Source: a virus
Reading direction: 5' to 3' (one strand)
Virus record (IMG/VR): IMGVR_UViG_3300027142_000052
Coordinates: 1 to 25,398 of that record
Length of the DNA: 25,398 nt
The stretch's first letter is position 1. Each line of letters starts with the position of its first letter. Below the pieces are notes generated by a model. The model was not told where the DNA came from. It searched no databases and saw nothing but the letters and a program-made list of their open reading frames with translations. Of this stretch, positions 12,819 to 19,670 are shown in pieces. A program made the translations under genes and the position numbers.

Positions 12819-12982
12819 TGTACACCACACATAAAGGTCTGCGTGAGTATGAGATCACGCTTGGTTCAGGTGTTTGGTATCTCCTAGCACCCAGCTCTGA
12901 AGCTGCTGCATGGACAGCATTGGAGTTGTCCAAAGAACGTAATGATGAGTTGCTTAATGTTAAACAAACTGATGAATGGTAA
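12818..12982 (+). CDS. Unrecognised 54-residue early protein
   Basis: 54 residues: a beta-hairpin-like start (YEITLGSGVWYLLAP) then a helix (SEAAAWTALELSKERNDELL). TAATG overlap before and after. Unknown function. Confidence 0.6.
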   Translation: MYTTHKGLREYEITLGSGVWYLLAPSSEAAAWTALELSKERNDELLNVKQTDEW

Positions 12983-13293
12983 TGGGTAAGAAGAAAGAGT
13001 ATCCCAACAACTGGCAAGAATACAAAGATGCTGATGATGACATGTTCCATGCTCATACCTATGAGGAGATCATGTCTTGGAAGGTAGCAGGTTGGGAACT
13101 CCCATCTTCTGTATGCTGTATCATCCGCACCTCTGACCTTAAGACAAAGAAGGTTAAGGAGTATGTCTACCAGAAGCGTAGTGCTGCACAAGCTAAGGTA
13201 GATGCATTGATCGACACACCTGACATTGAGTTCACTGTTGTTGATCACGAGTCCATTCATTTCCTCACCCCTACTAATTTCGATTATGAGTAA
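12982..13293 (+). CDS. Conserved cyanophage early protein, function unknown
   Basis: 103 residues. The segments MFHAHTYEEIMSWKVAGWEL, PSSVCCIIR and FTVVDHESIHFL resemble a conserved hypothetical protein I recall from T7-like cyanophages, located just before the RNA polymerase there too. The ATG at 12982 (TAATG overlap) is chosen over one at 12976. The last eight bases overlap the next gene. A mixed alpha/beta fold is likely. Confidence 0.65.
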   Translation: MGKKKEYPNNWQEYKDADDDMFHAHTYEEIMSWKVAGWELPSSVCCIIRTSDLKTKKVKEYVYQKRSAAQAKVDALIDTPDIEFTVVDHESIHFLTPTNFDYE

Positions 13294-13423
13294 CACCACC
13301 TTTTCTCGTCGCCTTCAACAACTGATCAAGCAAGTAGAGAATCATCCTAATCGTGATGAGATCATCAAACTTGCACAAGAACAACTTGTTGATGATACGT
13401 TCACAATCACCAGCGTTAACTAA
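13286..13423 (+). CDS. Unrecognised 45-residue protein before RNA polymerase
   Basis: 45 residues, helical, MSNTTFSRRLQQLIKQVENH then an acidic end. The ATG at 13286 overlaps the previous gene by 8 bases. Its stop codon abuts the TTG start of the RNA polymerase, so its translation probably feeds ribosomes to the polymerase gene. Confidence 0.6.
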   Translation: MSNTTFSRRLQQLIKQVENHPNRDEIIKLAQEQLVDDTFTITSVN

Positions 13424-15763
13424 TTGGCTACACCTGCACAGATAGATGAACAGGTAGCGTTAGAGCGAGAGCAAATCAGGCAAGGACTCCAGCGCCTTAG
13501 AGATAATACTCGTAAGCTACAGGATCAAAGCTATGCAAGTGCTACGGTGTATGGTGCAGCGTCTATTGATGCGTTGTTACCTGCACTTGTTAAGTACATT
13601 GAAGAGACCACTGAATACCGCCTTAAGCGAGGTTCTGGTCACCAGTTTGACATCATCAAGAACTATGTCACTCAGTTAGAGCCATTGGCTGCTGCTGCCA
13701 TTGCATTAAAGATTACCTTTGATCATGTGTTCTCCACTAAGAAAGGTAATGATCAACTGCAATCAGTATGTGATGGCATCGGTCATGCTATTGAGTCTGA
13801 GTGTCAGATGCGTTACTATGAGAAGTCAGCACCTGGTCTACTAGCTGTACTCAAGAAGAACTACTTCCATAGGTCTATTGGTACACACCAAAAACTGGTG
13901 GTTATCCGTACACTTATGAATAGGTCTGATGTACCTGATTGGGAGGCTTGGGGTAGAGCTAATCGCATTAAGCTAGGTGCATGGCTACTTGACTGCATTA
14001 TGACTACTAGTGGGTGGTTCGTAAAGGAGCTACGTAGGCTTGGAAAGGTAACGGTCACCTTCGTGGTACCAACACCTGAGTTCCTCGCTATCAAGGACAA
14101 GGTAATGACTGAGGCAGAGCTGTTTGCTCCACTTGCTTGGCCAATGCTCATCGAACCTAACGATTGGACTAGTGATCGTGCTGGTGGTTACCTTCTCAAC
14201 GAGGTAATGCGAGGCTATCCTTTGGTTCGTCGTGGAGATCCCACCCGTCTACAGGAGGGTACCCCCATTGAGTTCTTAAACAGGATTCAGAAGGTAGCTT
14301 ACCAGATAAATCCCTTTATTTATGGGGTAGCTGAGGAGTTAGTAGAATTAGAACGCTCCGTTGGTAAGTTCCTTCCTATTGTTCATCATCCTCTTCCTGT
14401 TAAACCTGCTGATATTGAAACTAACTACGATAGTCGTAAGGATTATCGGAGAAGAGCAGCAGAGGTGAGGAACATACAAGCACAAGAGCCTAAGAAGTCA
14501 TGCCGAACACGTATGACAATGGAGGCAGCTAAACGATTCAAGGATAGGGAGAGGTTCTTTTGTCCATGGTCATTTGACTATAGAGGAAGAGCATACCCTA
14601 TCCCTGCTTTCTTAACACCACAAGATACTGACTTTGGTAAGTCATTACTTAGGTTTGCTGATGGTGCTTATATGGTACCAGAAGCTGAGTCGTGGTTAGC
14701 ATTCCATGTAGCAACCTGTTATGGGTTAGATAAAGCTACAATGGAGGATAGGTTAGAGTGGGTGTCTAATAACATCACACTCATCAGCCGAATTGCTACT
14801 GATCCGATTGGGTCTTTACCTGAGTGGGAAGTAGCAGAAGAACCATGGCAATTCTTAGCTAGTTGTGATGAGTATTATCATTGCGTGATCGCAGCTGATA
14901 GACAATTTACAACCCTGCCTGTTGCTGTAGACGCTACGTGTAGTGGTCTCCAAATCTTGGCTGGACTTGCACGAGATAAATCAACAGCTAAACTAGTTAA
15001 TGTATTACCTGGTGATAAACCACAAGATGCCTATAAGGTAGTGGCTGAGGTAGCTATGCCCTCAGTACCTGAACGCTTACGTCCATTCCTAGATAGGAAG
15101 AAGACCAAGCGATGTGTTATGACCATCCCTTACAATGCTAAGCCTTACTCCAACAGGGGTTACATTAAAGAGGCTTTCTTGGAGGATGGGATAGAGCTTG
15201 AGAAGGAAGAGCTAACTCAAGTTGTTCAAGCTATCAGGTCAGCTATGGATGTGGTCGTACCAGGTCCTATGGCTGTCATGAAATGGATTGAGGCTGAAGT
15301 AGCTGCTGCTGTTAAGCGTGGTGCTAAACACTTGGAATGGGTAACACCATCTGGGTTTGTTGTACACCAGAAGCTAAACAAGAAACAGTTCCAGTCTATG
15401 GAGCTACAGTTACTGGGTCGTTGTAAGATGAAGGTGGCAGTTGGGGAGACTGATGAGGTCGACCTTAATCACCACAAGAATGCAACAGCTCCTAACCTTA
15501 TCCATTCACTCGACGCTAGCCTGCTACATTTGAGTGTCTTACGCTTTGATGCACCCATTGCTCTTATCCATGATTCTGTGCTTTGCCGTGCAACGGATAT
15601 GTCCTCCCTGTCTACTATTGTCAGAGAGACATACATGCACCTCTTTGCAGAGCATGATTACCTACGAGACTTTGCCAAGTACATTGGTGCAGAGTCTGAA
15701 CCACCGATCATTGGTGATCTAGAACCAGAGACCGTTATTGAGAGTACGTATTTCTTCTGCTGA
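13424..15763 (+). CDS. Single-subunit T7-like RNA polymerase
   Basis: 779 residues, about 100 shorter than T7 RNA polymerase (883). Motif T/DxxGR is FDYRGRAYP (residues ~384-392); motif A is AVDATCSGLQ with catalytic Asp503; motif B is RKKTKRCVMTIPYNAKP with Lys562 and Tyr570; motif C is ALIHDSV with Asp717; NLIHSLDASLL precedes it. The enzyme would transcribe the replication and structural genes. The start is TTG directly after the upstream stop (TAA TTG); no Shine-Dalgarno site is seen, so it relies on coupling and is probably made in small amounts. A terminator follows immediately. Confidence 0.95.
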   Translation: MATPAQIDEQVALEREQIRQGLQRLRDNTRKLQDQSYASATVYGAASIDALLPALVKYIEETTEYRLKRGSGHQFDIIKNYVTQLEPLAAAAIALKITFDHVFSTKKGNDQLQSVCDGIGHAIESECQMRYYEKSAPGLLAVLKKNYFHRSIGTHQKLVVIRTLMNRSDVPDWEAWGRANRIKLGAWLLDCIMTTSGWFVKELRRLGKVTVTFVVPTPEFLAIKDKVMTEAELFAPLAWPMLIEPNDWTSDRAGGYLLNEVMRGYPLVRRGDPTRLQEGTPIEFLNRIQKVAYQINPFIYGVAEELVELERSVGKFLPIVHHPLPVKPADIETNYDSRKDYRRRAAEVRNIQAQEPKKSCRTRMTMEAAKRFKDRERFFCPWSFDYRGRAYPIPAFLTPQDTDFGKSLLRFADGAYMVPEAESWLAFHVATCYGLDKATMEDRLEWVSNNITLISRIATDPIGSLPEWEVAEEPWQFLASCDEYYHCVIAADRQFTTLPVAVDATCSGLQILAGLARDKSTAKLVNVLPGDKPQDAYKVVAEVAMPSVPERLRPFLDRKKTKRCVMTIPYNAKPYSNRGYIKEAFLEDGIELEKEELTQVVQAIRSAMDVVVPGPMAVMKWIEAEVAAAVKRGAKHLEWVTPSGFVVHQKLNKKQFQSMELQLLGRCKMKVAVGETDEVDLNHHKNATAPNLIHSLDASLLHLSVLRFDAPIALIHDSVLCRATDMSSLSTIVRETYMHLFAEHDYLRDFAKYIGAESEPPIIGDLEPETVIESTYFFC

Positions 15764-15807
15764 GTTAGCGTCTCCTCCATAGATAGGAGGCACGCTTTTT
15801 CTAACTC
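15762..15807 (+). terminator. Rho-independent terminator nested in an outer stem
   Basis: Inner hairpin: GCGT...CCTCC (15768-15778) with GGAGG-c-ACGC (15786-15795), loop ATAGATA, followed by TTTTT (15796-15800). An outer 7-bp stem, GAGTTAG (15762-15768) with CTAACTC (15801-15807), encloses it, sharing base 15768 with the inner stem. It closes the early unit right after the RNA polymerase. Confidence 0.8.
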
Positions 15808-15815
15808 AGCTAGTC

Positions 15816-16229
15816 ATGAAAGTATGTAACAAATGCCTTGAGGTTAAACCATTCACTGAGTTTTATGTGGGATCTGCTTACAAGGATGGGTACCGCCCTA
15901 CTTGTAAAGCTTGCGTATCTTTGTATTACAAGGAACGTAATGCAACCGCCGATCAAAAGGCTAAGAACAGAGAGTGGTCTATCAAACGTAGATACCAAAT
16001 TTCACAGGAAGATTACGACTCACTGTTAATTAGTCAAAGTGACGCTTGTAAAATTTGTGGATCCACCTCCTCACGTAGAGGTGACCAACCTTTAGTTGTA
16101 GATCATTGTCACCAAACTGGGGAGGTAAGAGGATTACTCTGCCACCCATGTAATGTAGCTATTGGATTGTTAGGGGATAATATCTCTACTCTCCAATCTG
16201 CTATTAACTATTTATCAACCTACCATTAA
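15816..16229 (+). CDS. HNH homing-type endonuclease, endonuclease VII fold
   Basis: 137 residues. N-terminal CNKC and CKAC knuckles, then CKICGS, VVDHCHQTGEVRGLLCHPCN and GLLGDNISTLQSAI, the same endonuclease VII-type layout as the gene at 3222-3611, with which it shares the order DYDxL...CxICG...VDHxHxTxEVRGLLC. It lies between the RNA polymerase terminator and the SSB gene, to which it is coupled by TAATG. Its place as the only non-core gene in the replication block suggests a selfish insertion. Confidence 0.85.
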   Translation: MKVCNKCLEVKPFTEFYVGSAYKDGYRPTCKACVSLYYKERNATADQKAKNREWSIKRRYQISQEDYDSLLISQSDACKICGSTSSRRGDQPLVVDHCHQTGEVRGLLCHPCNVAIGLLGDNISTLQSAINYLSTYH

Positions 16230-16807
16230 TGTCACAACCAATCCACGTTACTCAACAGCCTGTTGTCCTCGAAGGTTACCAAGCTGTACTGAAACCATCT
16301 AAGTTTGGCTATTCACTGTCTGCTATCCTGGACTCCCAGCTTATCGAAGCATTGGAGGAGGATCGTAAAGAAACCCTCAAGTGGGCAGAAGGGAAACTGA
16401 AGAATCCTAAGCGTAGCGTCCTGAAGCCTGAGCCTTGGGAAGAAGTTACTGAGGGTAAGTACAAGACTAAGTTCTCCTGGAATGAAGAGAACCGTCCTCC
16501 TGTTGTAGACAGTGAGGGCACACCTATCACTAATGCTGACCTGCCTGTCTATAGTGGCAGTAAGGTTAAGCTTGCCTTCAAACAGAAACCTTACATCCTC
16601 AAGGATGGTGTCACCTATGGCACTAGTCTTAAGCTTGTAGGTGTACAAGTTGTAGAGCTTGGAGGTGGTGCTGGTGTCGACCGTAGCGAGCTTGGTAACA
16701 CTGAGGTAGCTGCACTGTTCGGTCAGACTACTGGCTTCAAGGCTGGCTCAGTACCTGCTACTGTTACTGAGGCTAGTGATGATGTCGTCGAGGATGACGA
16801 TTTCTGA
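16229..16807 (+). CDS. Single-stranded DNA-binding protein, T7 gp2.5-like
   Basis: 192 residues with an OB-fold-like core: SKVKLAFKQKPYILKDG followed by TYGTSLKLVGVQVVELG matches the conserved beta strands of gp2.5 proteins. The C-terminus ends in an acidic tail with a final aromatic residue (DDVVEDDDF), the feature by which gp2.5 touches the polymerase and the helicase. It coats single-stranded DNA at the fork and aids annealing. ATG overlaps the HNH stop; it overlaps the next gene by one base. Confidence 0.85.
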   Translation: MSQPIHVTQQPVVLEGYQAVLKPSKFGYSLSAILDSQLIEALEEDRKETLKWAEGKLKNPKRSVLKPEPWEEVTEGKYKTKFSWNEENRPPVVDSEGTPITNADLPVYSGSKVKLAFKQKPYILKDGVTYGTSLKLVGVQVVELGGGAGVDRSELGNTEVAALFGQTTGFKAGSVPATVTEASDDVVEDDDF

Positions 16808-17160
16808 TGGCATTCCGCTCAGGACTTGAAGAGAAGGTCGCTGATCTTCTCACCAACCTGGGTGTTAAATACGAATACGAATCAACCAAGGTACCTTACG
16901 TACTGCAATGCAACTACACGCCCGACTTCCTCCTCCCATCAGGTATCTACCTAGAGACCAAGGGACAACTTACCGATGAGGATCGGCGTAAGATGAAAGC
17001 AGTTAAGGCAGCACATCCTGACCTTGATATTCGTTTCGTATTCCAAACACCTTATAACAAGATCTATAAAGGATCTAAGACTACCTATGCCAAGTGGGCT
17101 GATAAACATGGCTTCCCTTGGTGTTCCTTCCACTCGATTCCTATTTCATGGCTGACGTAA
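16807..17160 (+). CDS. Endonuclease I, T7 gp3-like Holliday junction resolvase
   Basis: 117 residues. The catalytic set of T7 endonuclease I is recognisable: FRSGLEEKVADLL (Glu of helix 1), then YTPDFLLPSGIYLETKGQ (Asp, Glu and Lys), then DIRFVFQ and KIYKGSKTTYAKWADKHG. The nuclease forms an intertwined dimer, cuts branched DNA and helps break down host DNA for dNTP recycling. It is shorter than T7 gp3 (149) mainly at the N-terminus. Confidence 0.93.
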   Translation: MAFRSGLEEKVADLLTNLGVKYEYESTKVPYVLQCNYTPDFLLPSGIYLETKGQLTDEDRRKMKAVKAAHPDLDIRFVFQTPYNKIYKGSKTTYAKWADKHGFPWCSFHSIPISWLT

Positions 17161-17294
17161 AAGAAATCAGTCAAGTCGTTAGCGCCTTGATTGAAGCCTT
17201 CGATAAGACAAGCTCACCTAATGACATCATCGAAGCTTTTGATGATGCCCTTGAGGGGTATGAGCAACTGATCCAAACTTACCACCAAAAGTAA
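17148..17294 (+). CDS. Unrecognised 48-residue acidic protein
   Basis: 48 residues (starts MADVKEISQVVSALIEAFDK), helical and acidic, overlapping endonuclease I by 13 bases and the next gene by TAATG. Function unknown. Confidence 0.55.
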   Translation: MADVKEISQVVSALIEAFDKTSSPNDIIEAFDDALEGYEQLIQTYHQK

Positions 17295-17503
17295 TGCGCC
17301 CCACTATGTACGGTACTGTTGAGTTCTTCGCTGATGGCTTCAGTGACTACCTTGCTGATGTTGATAGCACAAACCCAGCAACCACAGAAAACATCATTCA
17401 AGGTTTCTATCAAGCACTAGACTCATGGTTCGAGTATCACGATGAGCAAGCACGAACTTATGCAGACATCCGAAAGCGAGTTCGTCAGGCACTTACCGTG
17501 TGA
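17294..17503 (+). CDS. Unrecognised 69-residue protein
   Basis: 69 residues (starts MRPTMYGTVEFFADGFSDYL), acidic, Tyr/Phe-rich, with a basic C-terminal helix (DIRKRVRQALTV). It overlaps the primase-helicase start region by 62 bases, which is long for this genome; either this C-terminus or the helicase N-terminus may be shorter in reality. Function unknown. Confidence 0.55.
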   Translation: MRPTMYGTVEFFADGFSDYLADVDSTNPATTENIIQGFYQALDSWFEYHDEQARTYADIRKRVRQALTV

Positions 17504-19034
17504 TACATGTGGGTCATCTGATGCAGCTAGCCTGTACACAGATGGCCACACTTTTTGCTTTTCATGTAACGCCTACACCAAAGGTGATGGCGATGTTCAC
17601 AATCACACAATGTCCACCAATGTCCAACTCCGAGGTTCAGCCGAGCGGCTGCAAAAGCGGAACATCTCAGAAAAGGTTTGTCAACAATACCGGATCTACA
17701 AAGACGGAGACGTTCTACGCTTCTATTATTTCGACGATGCTGGAGTCGTTAAAGGTTGTAAGGTAAAGACAAAGAGCAAGCTATTCACCTATGAAGGAGA
17801 AACACCTGGAACACTCTTTGGACAACATTTGTTTCCCGCCACTGGAAAACGAGTCGTTATCACTGAGGGGGAACTCGATGCAGCTTCATGTAGTGAGGCT
17901 ATGCCGGGGTGGCCGATGGTATCTCTACCTAGCGGTGCCGCAGCGGCAAGGAAGTCGATTCAACGGGCTCTCCAATGGCTCCAGGGTTATGAGGAGATTG
18001 TCCTGTTCTTCGACAATGACGAGGCGGGCCGTAAGGCGTCGGAGGACGCAGCAGGGGTCCTACCACCTGGCAAGACAAAGATCGCAAGACTTGAGGAATA
18101 CAAGGATGCGTCAGACGCTCTCCAGGTCAATGACACTGAAGCGATTCGTCGAGCTATTTGGGACGCGAAGCCTTACCGTCCAGATGGAATCGTCGATGGC
18201 AAAAGCCTACTAGAGATAGTAACAACACCAAACCCACCATCTGATCATGACTACCCATTCCAAGGATTACAGGCAAAGCTTCACGGAATCAGGTACGGAG
18301 AGCTTGTTACGATTACTGCAGGCTCTGGCATTGGTAAATCCTCATTCTGCCGTGAACTCGCAACTCACCTTCTTAACAACGGAGAACGGGTTGGGTACTT
18401 GGCACTTGAAGAAAGTAACCGTAGAACCGCCTTGGGACTGATGTCCGCTGCTGTAGGTAAATCACTACACCTTGGTAATCATGACAGAGATGCCCTCACT
18501 GAAGCTTATACTCACAGTCTTGCTAAGTGGAACCTGTTTCTTTTTGATGGCTTCGGTTCTTTCGACCCAGACGTTATCTATAACCGAATTGAATACCTTG
18601 CTTGCGGGTTAGATACTAAGGTCATCTTCCTTGACCACCTCTCGATCCTTATGTCTGGATTGGAGGGTGATGAGAGGCGGATGATTGATGTTACTATGAC
18701 CAAGCTACGTTCTCTTGTAGAGCGTACTGGTATCGCTATGTTCCTTGTCTCCCACCTACGACGCACATCCAATGACACAAACCACGAAGAAGGTGCCCGA
18801 GTCACCCTTGGACAGCTTCGAGGTTCGGCAGCTATTGCTCAATTGTCAGATGGAGTTATTGCGCTTGAACGGAACCAGCAAGCGGATCGAGGAGGCTCTT
18901 CAACGACTGTGCGAGTCCTCAAAAACCGTTATAGTGGGGAAGTAGGTGTAGCTTGTCAGCTGACCTATGACCTAGATACTTGTAAATTTACTGAGACTGA
19001 AGCTAATGACTTCGACCCTTCCACCGACTTCTAA
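17442..19034 (+). CDS. Bifunctional primase-helicase, T7 gp4-like
   Basis: 530 residues (T7 gp4A: 566). A zinc finger C20-x2-C23...C39-x2-C42 (PCDTCGSSDAASLYTDGHTF) reads the priming site. A TOPRIM primase core follows (TEGELDAAS with Glu142; FFDNDEAGRKA ~189-199). The RecA-like helicase has Walker A AGSGIGKSS (~293-301), Walker B VIFLDHLSI (~394-402) and the DNA-binding part LGQLRGSAAIAQLSDGVIAL. The C-terminus ends in TDF as in T7, where the acidic tail docks to the polymerase. It unwinds the fork as a hexamer and makes RNA primers. A start at Met7 (17460) would also keep the zinc finger. Confidence 0.95.
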   Translation: MSKHELMQTSESEFVRHLPCDTCGSSDAASLYTDGHTFCFSCNAYTKGDGDVHNHTMSTNVQLRGSAERLQKRNISEKVCQQYRIYKDGDVLRFYYFDDAGVVKGCKVKTKSKLFTYEGETPGTLFGQHLFPATGKRVVITEGELDAASCSEAMPGWPMVSLPSGAAAARKSIQRALQWLQGYEEIVLFFDNDEAGRKASEDAAGVLPPGKTKIARLEEYKDASDALQVNDTEAIRRAIWDAKPYRPDGIVDGKSLLEIVTTPNPPSDHDYPFQGLQAKLHGIRYGELVTITAGSGIGKSSFCRELATHLLNNGERVGYLALEESNRRTALGLMSAAVGKSLHLGNHDRDALTEAYTHSLAKWNLFLFDGFGSFDPDVIYNRIEYLACGLDTKVIFLDHLSILMSGLEGDERRMIDVTMTKLRSLVERTGIAMFLVSHLRRTSNDTNHEEGARVTLGQLRGSAAIAQLSDGVIALERNQQADRGGSSTTVRVLKNRYSGEVGVACQLTYDLDTCKFTETEANDFDPSTDF

Positions 19035-19155
19035 TGGTGAGCGTTACCTGCACTTCCCTACTGGTCTTACATTGAAGGCACCTAATCCCCCTACACCTGA
19101 GGCAATCAAGCGAGCACAGTTCGTTGATAAGACCTACAAGTGGACAGGTAAGTGA
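19006..19155 (+). CDS. Unrecognised 49-residue protein overlapping the helicase end
   Basis: 49 residues, Pro/Thr-rich with a basic C-terminus: MTSTLPPTSNGERYLHFPTG and, later, AIKRAQFVDKTYKWTGK. The ATG lies 29 bases inside the helicase gene in another frame, and the stop overlaps the GTG start of the exonuclease gene (GTGA), filling an otherwise 117-base gap. The tight fit at both ends is the main support. Function unknown. Confidence 0.55.
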   Translation: MTSTLPPTSNGERYLHFPTGLTLKAPNPPTPEAIKRAQFVDKTYKWTGK

Positions 19156-19670
19156 ACCTAATCTTTGACTTAGAAACAGACGGTCTATACAATGATGCTA
19201 CCAAGATCCACTGTATCGGCATCTATGATCTTGACACTGAGCAGACTCTTGTCTTCAATGATGAGGGGAGTGAGCAACCAATTACAAAAGGCGTTCAACT
19301 ACTCGAAGATGCCTGTTGTCTTATTGGCCATAACATTGTCGGTTATGATATTCCTGTTCTCCGTAAACTCTACCCTTGGTTTAGCCCCAACGCTAGGGTT
19401 GTGGATACTTTGGTTCTCAGCCGTATCTATCATGCTGACATGTTGAAGACTGATCAGAAGCGTAAGTGGGGTAACATGCCACCTAAGCTTCTAGGTCGTC
19501 ACTCACTAGAGTCATACGGCTACAGGCTAGGCGTGTACAAAGGAGAATTTGGTAAAGACACTGACTGGAAACACTGGTCACAAGAAATGCAGGACTACTG
19601 CATACAAGACGTAAAAGTAACACAGAAGTTATGGCAACATTTCCATCCATACCTGACTTCATCCAACTAG
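19152..19670 (+). CDS. DNA polymerase, separate 3'-5' exonuclease (proofreading) part
   Basis: 172 residues, matching the exonuclease domain of T7 gp5 (~1-187). Exo I is IFDLETDGL (Asp and Glu for metal binding), Exo II is in LIGHNIVGYDIPVL, and Exo III is YCIQDVKVT; HSLESYGYRLGVYKGEF matches the GSHALEAWGYRLGEMKGEY part of gp5. The gene starts at GTG in overlap with the upstream stop and ends 40 bases into the polymerase gene, so proofreading and synthesis are on two chains unless a -1 shift joins them. It should correct mismatches made by the next gene product. Confidence 0.9.
   Translation: MNLIFDLETDGLYNDATKIHCIGIYDLDTEQTLVFNDEGSEQPITKGVQLLEDACCLIGHNIVGYDIPVLRKLYPWFSPNARVVDTLVLSRIYHADMLKTDQKRKWGNMPPKLLGRHSLESYGYRLGVYKGEFGKDTDWKHWSQEMQDYCIQDVKVTQKLWQHFHPYLTSSN

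Noticed and set aside
12811-13299. Long open frame (162 codons) on the minus strand
   Set aside because: It lies opposite small + strand genes that are coupled to their neighbours; its product has no known motif and no other minus-strand gene exists in the window.
8538-14248. 14-base exact repeat GAGATCCCACCCGT at 8538-8551 and 14235-14248
   Set aside because: About one such match is expected by chance in a window of this size, and the second copy is inside the RNA polymerase coding sequence. A likeness to the CACCCGT part of a known cyanophage polymerase promoter is too short to use.
19631-19670. Programmed -1 frameshift joining exonuclease and polymerase
   Set aside because: No X XXY YYZ slippery heptamer is found in the overlap and the polymerase has its own ATG; kept only as an alternative within the split-polymerase finding.
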